A stretch of DNA of 64,000 nt, taken from Glandiceps talaboti (taxonomy: Eukaryota; Hemichordata; Enteropneusta; Spengelidae). The stretch lies in NCBI RefSeq assembly GCF_964340395.1, contig NC_135565.1, positions 2,020,001-2,084,000 on the forward strand, in the 5' to 3' direction. Below, in pieces: positions 1 through 9,693 of the stretch. The first letter of the stretch is position 1, and each line of letters starts with the position of its first letter. The notes beneath the pieces are model-generated. The model was not told the DNA's origin. It searched no databases and was given only the letters and a program-made list of their open reading frames with translations. A program made the position numbers and the translations under genes.

Positions 1-405
1 ATACATACTGGCTTTGTTTTCATAGCACTACATACTACTAAATACTGGCTTTGTATTCATAGCACTACATACTACTACATACATACATACTGGCTTTGTT
101 TTCATAGCACTACATACTACTACATACTGGCTTTGTATTCATAGCACTACATACTACTACATACTGGCTTTGTATTCATAGCACTACATACTGGCTTTGT
201 ATTCATAGCACTACATACTACTACATACTGGCTTTGTATTCATAGCACTACATACTACATACTGGCTTTGTATTCATAGCACTACATACTACTACATACT
301 GGCTTTGTATTCATAGTACTACATACTACTACATACTGGCTTTGTATTCATAGCACTACATACTACTACATACTGGCTTTGTATTCATAGTACTACATAC
401 TGACT
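1..405. repeat. 37-bp minisatellite (cut by window edge)
   Basis: About ten imperfect copies of a unit around TACTGGCTTTGTATTCATAG followed by CACTACATACTACTACA, with shortened variants and short CATA runs. It lies in the intron just upstream of the exon at 541. Confidence 0.9.
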
Positions 406-540
406 TGAAATTGATACCCAACTATGTTGGGTATATTGTCAAAGATGTACACTATTTATTCAGTTCTAACTATGTTGGGTCGTAATCCAACCTTAGAAAC
501 AATGAAGAACTTTCAGTTTACATTTGGTTTTATCTTACAG

Positions 541-650
541 AATACAAGCTAGAAATTGAGAGAAAGGCAGAGTGGGGTCGTATCAGGAAGAAGGAAGGTA
601 AACAAGCAACTGACATAACTGTTTCAGCCACTAAAAGTGCTGCTGTAGAG
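541..650 (+). CDS. Internal exon of unrecognised gene (penultimate)
   Basis: Acceptor TTTTATCTTACAG ends at 540 and donor GTAAGTAAAA starts at 651. The only open frame through the exon (first two bases finish a codon) reads YKLEIERKAEWGRIRKKEGK then QATDITVSATKSAAVE, a charged, probably helical segment. It ends in phase 0, matching the exon at 4925. Earlier exons lie left of the window. I do not recognise the protein. Confidence 0.7.
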
Positions 651-2780
651 GTAAGTAAAACTGAATTGTTGTAGGCAAGTAAAGATAGATTTAAGGTTGA
701 AAACTGGTCTTTTTACTGCACGTCTTCACTGCACACATCAAAGAGTGTTCTAATCTAGTGTAGTGAGTACGCGCTCACTTGTGGACTATACACATGTACA
801 ACTATGGTTTTGCATATCTTTGACTGTCTGGCATTCACTATTGTTTTAGCCTACATCTAAAGGCAAATAGTCTGTAAAGGGACTGCTCTATTTGTTGCAG
901 TGCTCATATGGATTTAGAAATCGATTTATGACAATGTCTATTTTTTTCTGACCCGGCCAGTCAAGGAGAGCAATACATCGTTCACTGTGTATTGAGCTTG
1001 GCATACAAAGTGGATGGACATAGCAAGTTTCAGGACTGAAAAATCAGTAATTGTGGGTTAGAATTATTGTGGTGTTTTGAGTCAATGTATTCTGGGGTAT
1101 GATTAGGAATTTTCAGCTATCAGGATTTAATTTCTGGTTTTACCTCGGTAAAGCTATATTTTTGCCTCGGACGGTATAATTAATATTAGTAAAACTCTCC
1201 CCAACGATCCTAATATTATGTTTACAAAGTTGATGATTCCAACTTTGAAATGATCTGAAAGTTAGCAAGAGACCCATATGTTGAATTGTAGAACTTGATG
1301 TTCTTGCCGGGGAGTTAGAGAGATGTAGTAATTGTGGTTTAAAATCAACTCTTACAAACTATGTAACAGAGACTTAAACTTGGGCTTGCCAGTCAATTTG
1401 ATGTAGTTAGTGGGTGAGTGTGGTACTCTGATCTGAATATAGTTCACAAAGTACAGTAAAAGTCCCACCAACAAAACCCATAGCATAGTAAGAGATCTAA
1501 ATGTGCATGCAGAAAAAAATGACCAACAAAACCCATAGAAACAGATGTACATGCAGAAAAACCTAAATGTGGGCAAAGGTTTATAATTCATGGTGTTAAT
1601 TCTAAAACTGTATCATTGTGGGTAAGACAAGAACATATTTTTGTGCAACTTTCATGTTAAAAGCATACCATTCCAATGCAAAGGCAATGATTTTGTTCAG
1701 AAATGGAGGTAGGACTATAATCCTTCCTACCTCCATAGTTCAAAACAGCTGACCTTAACTGTTACAGCATATCCACATTTCTTATGAGTGAGTTAGAAGA
1801 CATCATTTGGCAACTACTTCCTTCGCCCCTGTGTTAGATCTTGTATTTCTGTAATGATAACCATATTTCAGTCTTGATATTACAAATATATGTAGACCTG
1901 ATTCTTGTGATCATTTACTCATGTATTGAAGTGTATTCAAACTTTCCTAGCTGCATAATCAACTTTACTTTACTAATAAAATTTACTTTATCACAAGTAT
2001 TGTAAAATGACATGCCAATAATATGATATCACAGCACATTTTTAGACATCTTCAACTTTTTCTTTGAAGAATTCTTCATTCAGATACCCTAGAACACCTG
2101 CACACCAAATTTCATCCCAATCAGTTCACTAGTTTTGAAGCTGTCATTTCTTTTTACTTTGAACTTTTCTGTTTACAAAAATCATGGTTTTTGACCCTAA
2201 AAATGAAGATATCTTGCTGTCATAAACAGTTCTGAATAGACCTCACAATAAAAATCATGACTGTTTCGGTGACTATTTTTCTAGAGTCAGAAATAAAATA
2301 ATTATTACTCATTCGAGAACGCACAATGTCAAAAGGTCGCACTGGTGCAAAGCATCATGGGAAAAAAACTTTCTTTGGCACACCTCACTTAAGGAATATA
2401 GCTGTAACAAAAAAGTTAATACAGGGACCCTGTCTTTTTTTTTCATTCAATCTTAAATTAATTCAGTATAAAGAAAATAATATATCTCAATATAAACAAG
2501 AAAATGACCACAGATATTTTTTTTATTTGGAAGCAAATAATTTGTTTGCTATGAATTTTGGTGTAAATTTTACAAATATATGTGAATACAATACCTAGAA
2601 ATATATCATTGTAGGATGATTAAAATTAAAATGAGAAAGAAAGACAAATATAAATTGCTCAGGGAAATAAGGTATGATATCAAAATTTCATAAAATGCAC
2701 GAATGAAAGACTCTTTGACAGATGAAAAAAAGGTGCTAAACACATTTGAAACAAAAAATCATGTGAATTTTCCAAAAGTG
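651..2780 (+). other. Intron of the plus-strand gene, mostly unique AT-rich DNA
   Basis: First part of the intron between 541-650 and 4925-5062. There is no convincing exon, RNA gene or transposon protein. A small inverted repeat GGAGGTAGGACTATA / TCCTTCCTACCTCC occurs near 1704-1735. Confidence 0.5.
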
Positions 2781-3765
2781 CATTAACTTTGAGTTATCCT
2801 AACATTTTACCTAATTTGGGGACTCTTAATTTTATTGCATTAACTTTGAGTTATCCTAACATTTTACCTAATTTGGGGACTCTTAATTTTATTGCATTAA
2901 CTTTGAGTTATCCTAACATTTTACCTAATTTGGGGACTCTTAATTTTATTGCATTAACTTTGAGTTATCCTAACATTTTACCTAATTTGGAGACTCTTAA
3001 TTTTATTGCATTAACTTTGAGTTATCCTAACATTTTACCTAATTTGGAGACTCTTAATTTTATTGCATTAACTTTGAGTTATCCTAACATTTTACCTAAT
3101 TTGGGGACTCTTAATTTTATTGCATTAACTTTGAGTTATCCTAACTTTTTACCTAATTTGGGGACTCTTAATTTTATTGCATTAACTTTGAGTTATCCTA
3201 ACATTTTACCTAATTTGGGGACTCTTAATTTTATTGCATTAACTTTGAGTTATCCTAACATTTTACCTAATTTGGGGACTCTTAATTTTATTGCATTAAC
3301 TTTGAGTTATCCTAACATTTTACCTAATTTGGGGACTCTTAATTTTATTGCATTAACTTTGAGTTATCCTAACATTTTACCTAATTTGGGGACTCTTAAT
3401 TTTATTGCATTAACTTTGAGTTATCCTAACATTTTACCTAATTTGGGGACTCTTAATTTTATTGCATTAACTTTGAGTTATCCTAACATTTTACCTAATT
3501 TGGGGACTCTTAATTTTATTGCATTAACTTTGAGTTATCCTAACATTTTACCTAATTTGGGGACTCTTAATTTTATTGCATTAACTTTGAGTTATCCTAA
3601 CATTTTACCTAATTTGGGGACTCTTAATTTTATTGCATTAACTTTGAGTTATCCTAACATTTTACCTAATTTGGGGACTCTTAATTTTATTGCATTAACT
3701 TTGAGTTATCCTAACTTTTTACCTCATTTGGGGACTCCTAATTTTATTGCATTATATTTACAGTA
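2781..3765. repeat. 57-bp minisatellite, about 17 copies
   Basis: The unit begins GCATTAACTTTGAGTTATCC and ends GGGGACTCTTAATTTTATT. Copies are nearly identical. The unit is divisible by three and stop-free in one frame, which creates a spurious 341-codon ORF (19-residue repeat). Intronic. Confidence 0.95.
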
Positions 3766-3777
3766 CATATATTCATT

Positions 3778-3824
3778 TTTAGCACAACTGAACTGCGGTT
3801 TAGTAGTGCTATAGGGATCACTTG

Positions 3825-3913
<89 letters not shown>

Positions 3914-4020
3914 CAAATTGATATTTTCAATGTTTAAAAATTGTGGATCATGACTTTTCCATTTGGCTGATTGGAAGAGAACAGTAGTAGTATTAATGGC
4001 TATAATCATGTTTTTTGAAA
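3778..4020. repeat. Dispersed repeat with a (TG)n core
   Basis: Starts AGCACAACTGAACTGCGGTT, then TAGTGCTATAGGGATCAC, then (TG)44 at about 3824-3911, then GTGAACAAATTG. The same signature (AGTGCTATAGGCATC next to a TG-rich run) recurs near 12680, 18700 (reverse) and 38390, so this is a transposon family with an internal microsatellite. Confidence 0.7.
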
Positions 4021-4924
4021 CCAATAACTGCATAGAGTGTTGACTTTTTTAAAACATTTTGTGAGAGCTGTTGTTTATTACTTCTTGCCTATATCAGAGA
4101 ATTAGATGTCATTCAATAAAATATATTTTGATGGTCGACACCACTGGAAAACTGATGGAAAACCTCTGGAAAGCCCTGGAATTTTTTTTTCTATAAGCGT
4201 ACGAACCCTGTTTAAAGTCTTCATAGCTTTGCAAATCAAACATTTGAAGTGATAATATTTCAATCACGACCATGTGAGGCATATGACCTTGTCCTGTATA
4301 GCAAAATGGGAGTCATATTTGTGATAAAAAATCACATTTTGCGTGTTATCTCCACAAGTTTTATAACTAGTATGGACACCATTCCAAGTGTCTATCCTTA
4401 CATTATCAATGATGAGCTTTTTAATGAGACCATAACCTTTGACCTTGACAAAAAATTTCAAGGTGAAGAGAGAGAAAAGGTTAGATTGTTGGTAATTATA
4501 TTGAAAACCCAACACTACATTTGTTTGTTTCCCTGAAAAGTCCAACAAAAACATTTCCATGCCAAAACACTAATCATTTGACACTACAACACACAATTTG
4601 GGGGCTATTACTGACTATGGACACTACTGCACATGCGCAAGGGAAGTATGTACTTTTCCAAGTACAGGCGTACGTACGGACTAGTCATGCTAACAGAGTG
4701 ATTTTACATTAGCAATCTTAGAAGTTGACAGCCCACACGCTGAATAGTTGTCCCTGGGGGACTTTTTATGAATTGGTGGATTTTCAGAAAACAGTGGTAG
4801 CAACAGAATGTGTGTTTATCAATGCAAATAATGACTGGTACTTAAATGATAAATATATTCAAACCTATGTTAGGTGTTTTATTTGTGTTTAATCTTGATT
4901 TTCTTACTGATGTCTGTTTTCCAG
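4021..4924. other. Rest of intron, no recognised feature
   Basis: Unique AT-rich sequence. Short ORFs on both strands lack splice support and resemble no family. GCGTACGTACG near 4668 is a short palindrome only. Confidence 0.4.
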
Positions 4925-5062
4925 GTTGATCCATTTGGTCCTCCTGTTCTTGCTGTTGAAGCCAACGGTGAAGATCCTTACAACACAGGCTCCCAAACCA
5001 ATGGTGGTGAAGATGACCCAATCCTTACAACACAGGCTCCCAAACCAAACAGAGATTTTTAA
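4925..5062 (+). CDS. Terminal coding exon of the same unrecognised gene
   Basis: Acceptor GATGTCTGTTTTCCAG ends at 4924. In phase 0 the exon reads VDPFGPPVLAVEANGEDPYN and on to a TAA at 5060-5062 (last residues PKPNRDF). It is acidic, proline-rich and probably disordered, like a cytosolic tail. A 28-bp segment occurs twice (4974-5001 and 5021-5048), 47 bp apart, so the second copy is read in another frame. The 3' UTR starts with a 43-bp array, and AATAAATAAA at 6454-6463 is a possible polyadenylation signal. Confidence 0.68.
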   Translation, partial: VDPFGPPVLAVEANGEDPYNTGSQTNGGEDDPILTTQAPKPNRDF

Positions 5063-5090
5063 ATCCATAACATAAAAGAGAGACATCAAA

Positions 5091-5305
5091 TTGATAGTGC
5101 AGGTCAATGTACACAAGATAATTGCTACAGTATTTGATAGTGCAGGTCAATGTACACAAGATAATTGCTACAGTAGTTGATAGTGCAGGTCAATGTACAC
5201 AAGATAATTGCTACAGTATTTGATAGTGCAGGTCAATGTACACAAGATAATTGCTACAGTATTTGATAGTGCAGGTCAATGTACACAAGATAATTGCAGT
5301 AGTTG
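5091..5305. repeat. 43-bp minisatellite in 3' UTR, 5 copies
   Basis: Unit TTGATAGTGCAGGTCAATGT + ACACAAGATAATTGCTACAGTAT. It begins 28 bp after the stop codon at 5062, so it is probably transcribed as 3' UTR of the plus-strand gene. Confidence 0.9.
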
Positions 5306-5800
5306 ATATTTCCCTTGCATATATCTTTATTAAATCACAGTCAAAAATTTACACAGTTGCCATTTTTTTGGTCATATTTGGTCAAGAACCCACCTGATTA
5401 CTTTGATAGCAGAATGAGAATGCAAATGACAATATCACAAATAGAATATTATACAAGTCTAGAAAGTTGTTTTCATTATTTCTTATAAAATATGCAAATT
5501 AAGTGTGCATCTATTCACAGTTGTGTTGTCAATGTGCCAAATATGAAATAGATCAATAGACATTGCCCAGAAATTGGTCTCACACATTTATCAACTTGTT
5601 AATGTACATGTTGATACACACACACATTTATCAAGGGAGTCAATTGGTAATTTGAAAGTTTTCAGTGTTGATTTCTAATAGCATACTCTGTTGGCAAACT
5701 ATAATACACATTTGACTCTGTTGGCAAACTATATATAATATACATTTGATATAGAAAGAACCTGAAAGTAATTTAGTAAGCAATAGACTTTGGTTTCACA
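5306..5800. other. Probable 3' UTR / flank of the plus-strand gene
   Basis: AT-rich, no coding signal. A short (AC)12 run follows at 5810-5836. CTCTGTTGGCAAACTATA is directly duplicated near 5686 and 5717. Confidence 0.4.
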
Positions 5801-5807
5801 TATTATG

Positions 5808-5839
<32 letters not shown>

Positions 5840-5950
5840 CAATAATAGTTGTTTGATTGAAAGTGTCTAAAATTTTAACTTAGTGTATTGGTGTGTGTGT
5901 ACGGTATTCCATATACGCAATGTGGAGTTGGTTTATAGATAAGAATACAG

Positions 5951-6127
5951 AGTTAATATTAGTACAATGGGCTATTGTCACATGAATATGGAGTTAATAT
6001 CAGTACAATGGGCTATTGTCACATGAATATGGAGTTAATATCAGTACAATGGGCTATTGTCACATGAATACAGAGTTAATATCAGTACAATGGGCTATTG
6101 TCACATAAATATGGAGTTAATATCAGT
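5951..6127. repeat. 41-bp minisatellite, about 4.5 copies
   Basis: Unit TTAATATCAGTACAATGGGC + TATTGTCACATGAATATGGAG, repeated with few substitutions. A separate 35-bp direct duplication (GAAAGTAGGGGTGTTAGCTA...) lies at 6286-6358. Confidence 0.9.
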
Positions 6128-6453
6128 GCATACAAACTAGCAAGACAGTTTATTGATAAATTACAGAATATATTGTATTACATTTTAAAAAACACATGAG
6201 CTTGTCTTGCTATAACTAGCCACCACCCCCATGCCTACATACACAGTCAGATATTCCTCTAATGTGTTACTATTGGAATGTACAATGAAAGTAGGGGTGT
6301 TAGCTATGGTGTATCACTGTACTGTTGAAAGTAGGGGTGTTAGCTATGGTGTATCACTATTGTTGATGATCATTAATAACAATCCTTACTTTATCAATGT
6401 ACATAATAACATACATTCTATAAATAGATTGAAATCACTTCTCCTTGTTATGA

Positions 6454-6463
6454 AATAAATAAA
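6454..6463 (+). promoter_or_regulatory. Candidate polyadenylation signal AATAAATAAA
   Basis: Two overlapping AATAAA hexamers about 1.4 kb after the stop codon of the plus-strand gene, in AT-rich DNA. Plausible 3' end, not proven. Confidence 0.35.
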
Positions 6464-6975
6464 ATTAGATATCTTGTTTTTTTTAAAAAGAATGTGTCCT
6501 TGATTCAAAATAAATTGTTATCAATGTAGCCTAGAAATTTGCTGACATCTTCATTTGATTGCCACATCCTATCCTTGATGGAATCCAATATATACTGGTA
6601 TATATAGTACTTTGTGTTAAGATGTATACAATTTGTATAATTATCAATATTAAACTTTCATTTTGTAATTGTTTTTGTTTTTGTTTTGTGGCTGTACTCA
6701 ATCTCATTTATAATTGATATTATATGATGTTAGATGTAAATATTTTTTTTAAATCATACATTTATATTTTTGTGTTTCTTTGTAGGACTATGTGAGCCTT
6801 GTTTCTATCAGATTATATACCCCTTTGATACGATAGTATCCCCATCGCAATAAAAGATGGATGCTACCACTATTGTTGTAGGGGGCAGAGCTTTGAGTTT
6901 TGTACAAATTATAGCACACCAATAAAGTTAAGCTTCTCATCACGTTTTTAGTTGTATTGTAATCAGTTTGTTGGT

Positions 6976-6986
6976 GTATGTCTCTC

Positions 6987-7017
<31 letters not shown>

Positions 7018-7337
7018 ACGTACGTGTATGTGCGTGTGTGTGTATGCATGCATGCATGTATGCATGTATGTATGTATATGTATGTATGTGCGTGGGTATG
7101 CATATATGTATGTACATAATTATGTTTGTGTGCATGCATGCATGCATGCATGTGTGTGTATGTGTGTACCATGTATGTGTGTCTGTATGTATGTATGTAT
7201 GTATGTATGTATGTGTGTGTATGTATGTATGTGTGTATGTATGTACATATGTATGTATGTGTGTATGTGTGTGTGCGTATGTATGTATGTATGTATGTAT
7301 GTATATATGTATGTATATATGTATGTGTGTGTATGTA

Positions 7338-7372
<35 letters not shown>

Positions 7373-7375
7373 AGT
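6976..7375. repeat. Compound microsatellite (TG)n/(TATG)n/(CATG)n
   Basis: About 400 bp of alternating purine-pyrimidine tetranucleotides (TATG, TGTG, GCATGCAT). Long cysteine/valine/tyrosine ORFs here are artefacts. Z-DNA-prone. Confidence 0.93.
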
Positions 7376-7427
7376 TAAAATAGTGACAAAAAACTAAAAT
7401 CTGGGGTAACCCAGGTGCCTCCACGCG

Positions 7428-7740
7428 AGATGCCCTGGAGCCTCAGGTAACCTAGGTATCTGTCTCAGGTAACACAGGTACCACAAAATAGTATTTGGGT
7501 TACTGGCACAGGTACCTAGGTTACGTCAAAATAACCCAGGTACCTGTGTCAAGTACCTTAGGTACCAGGCAATATATCCCAGGTACTCAAAAACACTAAC
7601 CCTAAGCCCTGCCCTAACCCTAACCCAGGAATCTCTCAGGTAACCCTGGTCCCTCCAAAACCCTAACCCTTACCCCTAACTCAAACCCTAACCCTGAAGT
7701 TAACTTTTGCCAACTCTAGCCCTAACCTAGTGTCATCAAA
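7428..7740. repeat. Degenerate GGTACC-rich repeat merging into telomere-like CCCTAA patch
   Basis: 7428-7590 has many AGGTACC/AGGTAACC blocks (for example CCCAGGTACCTGTGTC). 7604-7705 has scattered CCCTAACCCTAACCC stretches, i.e. the TTAGGG telomere motif in the C-rich sense, interrupted and degenerate. Confidence 0.7.
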
Positions 7741-7841
7741 TAACTGAGTTAACAAGTCATTGAAAATGGTTTTAAGGAACTGGCAGTTTTCATTGTCATT
7801 TTCAAACCTGGTTAATGTTGTTTGGCCTCATATGGTTGTTA

Positions 7842-8481
7842 GTCCCCACCGGACGAAGTCCGGGACGGGGAATTATGGATTGGGTTCCATCTGTCCGTGC
7901 ATCCGTGCGTCCGTCCGCAGCCGTTTCTTGAAGATGCCTGGACCGATTTCTTTCAAACTTGGTACAGGGGCAACATACAATGGCATACATATGCACATCA
8001 ATTTGTTTCATGATACGATCCAATATGGCCGCCTAGCAGCCATTTTGTTTGCAAATTTTCCCTGTCTAAAGCCATAACTCAGACATGTTTGAACAGATCT
8101 CATTCAAAGTTGGTATTAGGACAGTGTTCTATAACATACATGTGCATATCCATTTTCATCGTGATACGATCCAATATGGCTGCCGGGCAGCCATTTTGTT
8201 TGCGAATTTTCCATGTCCAAAGCCATAACTCAGACATGCTTGAACAGATCTCATTCAAAGTTGGTGTTAGGACAGTGTTCTATGACATACATGTGCATAT
8301 CCATTTTCGTCGTGATACAATCCGATATGGCTACCTGGCAGCCATTTTGTTGGCGCAGTTTTCATGTCCAAAGCCATAACTCAAGAAACGGCTGCGGACG
8401 GACGGACGCACAGACACACGGACGCATGGACAGACGGAACCCAATCCATAAGTCCCCATCCGGGCTTCGTCCGGCGGGGAC
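7842..8481. mobile_element. Foldback/MITE-like element with ~90-bp inverted ends, TA-flanked
   Basis: Left end GTCCCCACCGGACGAAGTCC... and right end ...GGCTTCGTCCGGCGGGGAC are inverted over about 90 bp, including GGATTGGGTTCC / GGAACCCAATCC and the GTCCGTCC-rich stretch; both ends abut TA. The interior holds about three direct copies of a 151-bp unit (AAAGCCATAACTCAGACATG at 8068, 8219 and partly 8369). No transposase ORF, so non-autonomous. TA target sites suggest a Tc1/mariner-type origin (inference). A decayed relative starts near 44168. Confidence 0.8.
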
Positions 8482-8484
8482 TAA

Positions 8485-9206
8485 TAAACAAGTTGTTGGT
8501 AAACAATGGTTAGTATCCCCATATCTCTCAGCAATGTGCAAACCAACATAAGACATGTACAAGTGCAGTATGTCAATCAATGATGAGTCAATCAAACAGA
8601 TATTGTGCTAAAGTAAGGAAATTTATTTTAACAAAAAAAATTGATCATCTTATAAACATAACAAAGATTTGTACCCTTGATTACCAATCTTTCAATTTTT
8701 GTTAATGAAATATCTAGAGAGGAAAACACTTTTTCATTCACTTAATTGCTAGGTATTTTATTCAGGGTTGAAACTTTTCTTAAATATAAAATCAATAAAA
8801 TCCCAACCTTCCTGCCCTATTTTCATAAGTCAAGTTACTGTAAACAAAAATTCGTATTTTAATTTTTCTAATTTAAAATTCATCTCACATCACACAGCAT
8901 ACCGTATACAAATCTAAACAGTTGTTTTAAGACAATCAAACTTTAGACTTTGACATTTAGATTTGACCAGTCTAGTAGATTTAGGTACAAAACAGAATAT
9001 GAATCAACAGAAGAGTGAATTTTACATGACATACTAGCATTGTGTGGTTTTTTCTGTGTTTTGTTATTTTCCCTGTTCCCTGGAGGTTATGGGGAAATTC
9101 AAGGATGGCAAACAAAGTTCTTAAATTGATAGAACCTTAGAGAAATATCCTTTCTTGGTAATTTGATTTCACAGTCAACGCAAAGGACAGGGCAGAAATA
9201 ATGAAA
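8485..9206 (-). other. TM7SF2: Likely 3' UTR/downstream flank of the sterol reductase
   Basis: AT-rich with no coding signal. Contains minus-strand AATAAA motifs at 8622-8627 and 8757-8762 that could end the reductase mRNA. Confidence 0.4.
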
Positions 9207-9572
9207 AACATCCTTATCAGCTAATAAACATACCAAATAATACGGTATTTGACATGACGACATCCTTATCAGCTAATAAACATACCAAATAATACGGTAT
9301 TTGACATGACGACATCCTTATCAGCTAATAAACATACCAAATAATACGGTATTTGACATGACGACATCCTTATCAGCTAATAAACATACCAAATAATACG
9401 GTATTTGACACGACGACATCCTTATCAGCTAATAAACATACCAAATAATACAGTATTTGACACGACGACATCCTTATCAGCTAATAAACATACCAAATAA
9501 TACGGTATTTGACACGACAGCATCCTTGTCAGCTAATAAACGTATGGAATAATACGGTATTTGACACGACGA
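9207..9572 (-). repeat. 52-bp array containing the reductase stop codon, 7 copies
   Basis: Unit on the plus strand: ACATCCTTATCAGCTAATAA + ACATACCAAATAATACGG + TATTTGACAYGACG. The copy nearest the exon (9520-9572) is the real end of the reductase: last ten codons, TAG and start of the 3' UTR. The other six are downstream non-coding copies. The unit is 52 bp (not a multiple of three). Confidence 0.92.
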
Positions 9573-9693
9573 CAATACTCGTCCCAATCAGCACCATATT
9601 TTTGTTTACATTGATGACTATCTCTCATCTCACGATGAATTAGTAGAATAATGAAATAAATTGGATAAAACCATGGCAACACACTACCAAATC
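9533..9693 (-). CDS. TM7SF2: Sterol reductase exon 10 (terminal, stop codon)
   Basis: 161 nt, residues 373-425 and TAG at 9535-9533. Encodes [40 protein letters not shown] and C-terminal KYRIIPYVY. Acceptor ATTTTACAG. The last ten codons, the stop and ~19 bp of 3' UTR form the first unit of a 52-bp tandem array that makes up the proximal 3' UTR. AATAAA-type signals on the minus strand occur at 8757-8762 and 8622-8627; which is used is unknown. Confidence 0.95.

Noticed and set aside
2789-3814. 341-codon ORF with 19-residue repeats
   Set aside because: It is entirely the 57-bp minisatellite (multiple of three, stop-free) lying in an intron. No unique domain, signal or splice support.
6963-7424. 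Cys/Val/Tyr-rich and His/Thr-rich ORFs
   Set aside because: TG/TATG microsatellite translated; the same holds for 12642-12922, 35542-35900 and 60003-60321.
7842-8481. 96- to 112-codon ORFs in the foldback element
   Set aside because: They follow internal 151-bp repeats and show no transposase motif.
9207-9520. Possible extended C-terminus from the repeated coding end
   Set aside because: The stop codon is part of each unit and lies directly after the conserved PYVY terminus; downstream copies cannot be read through.
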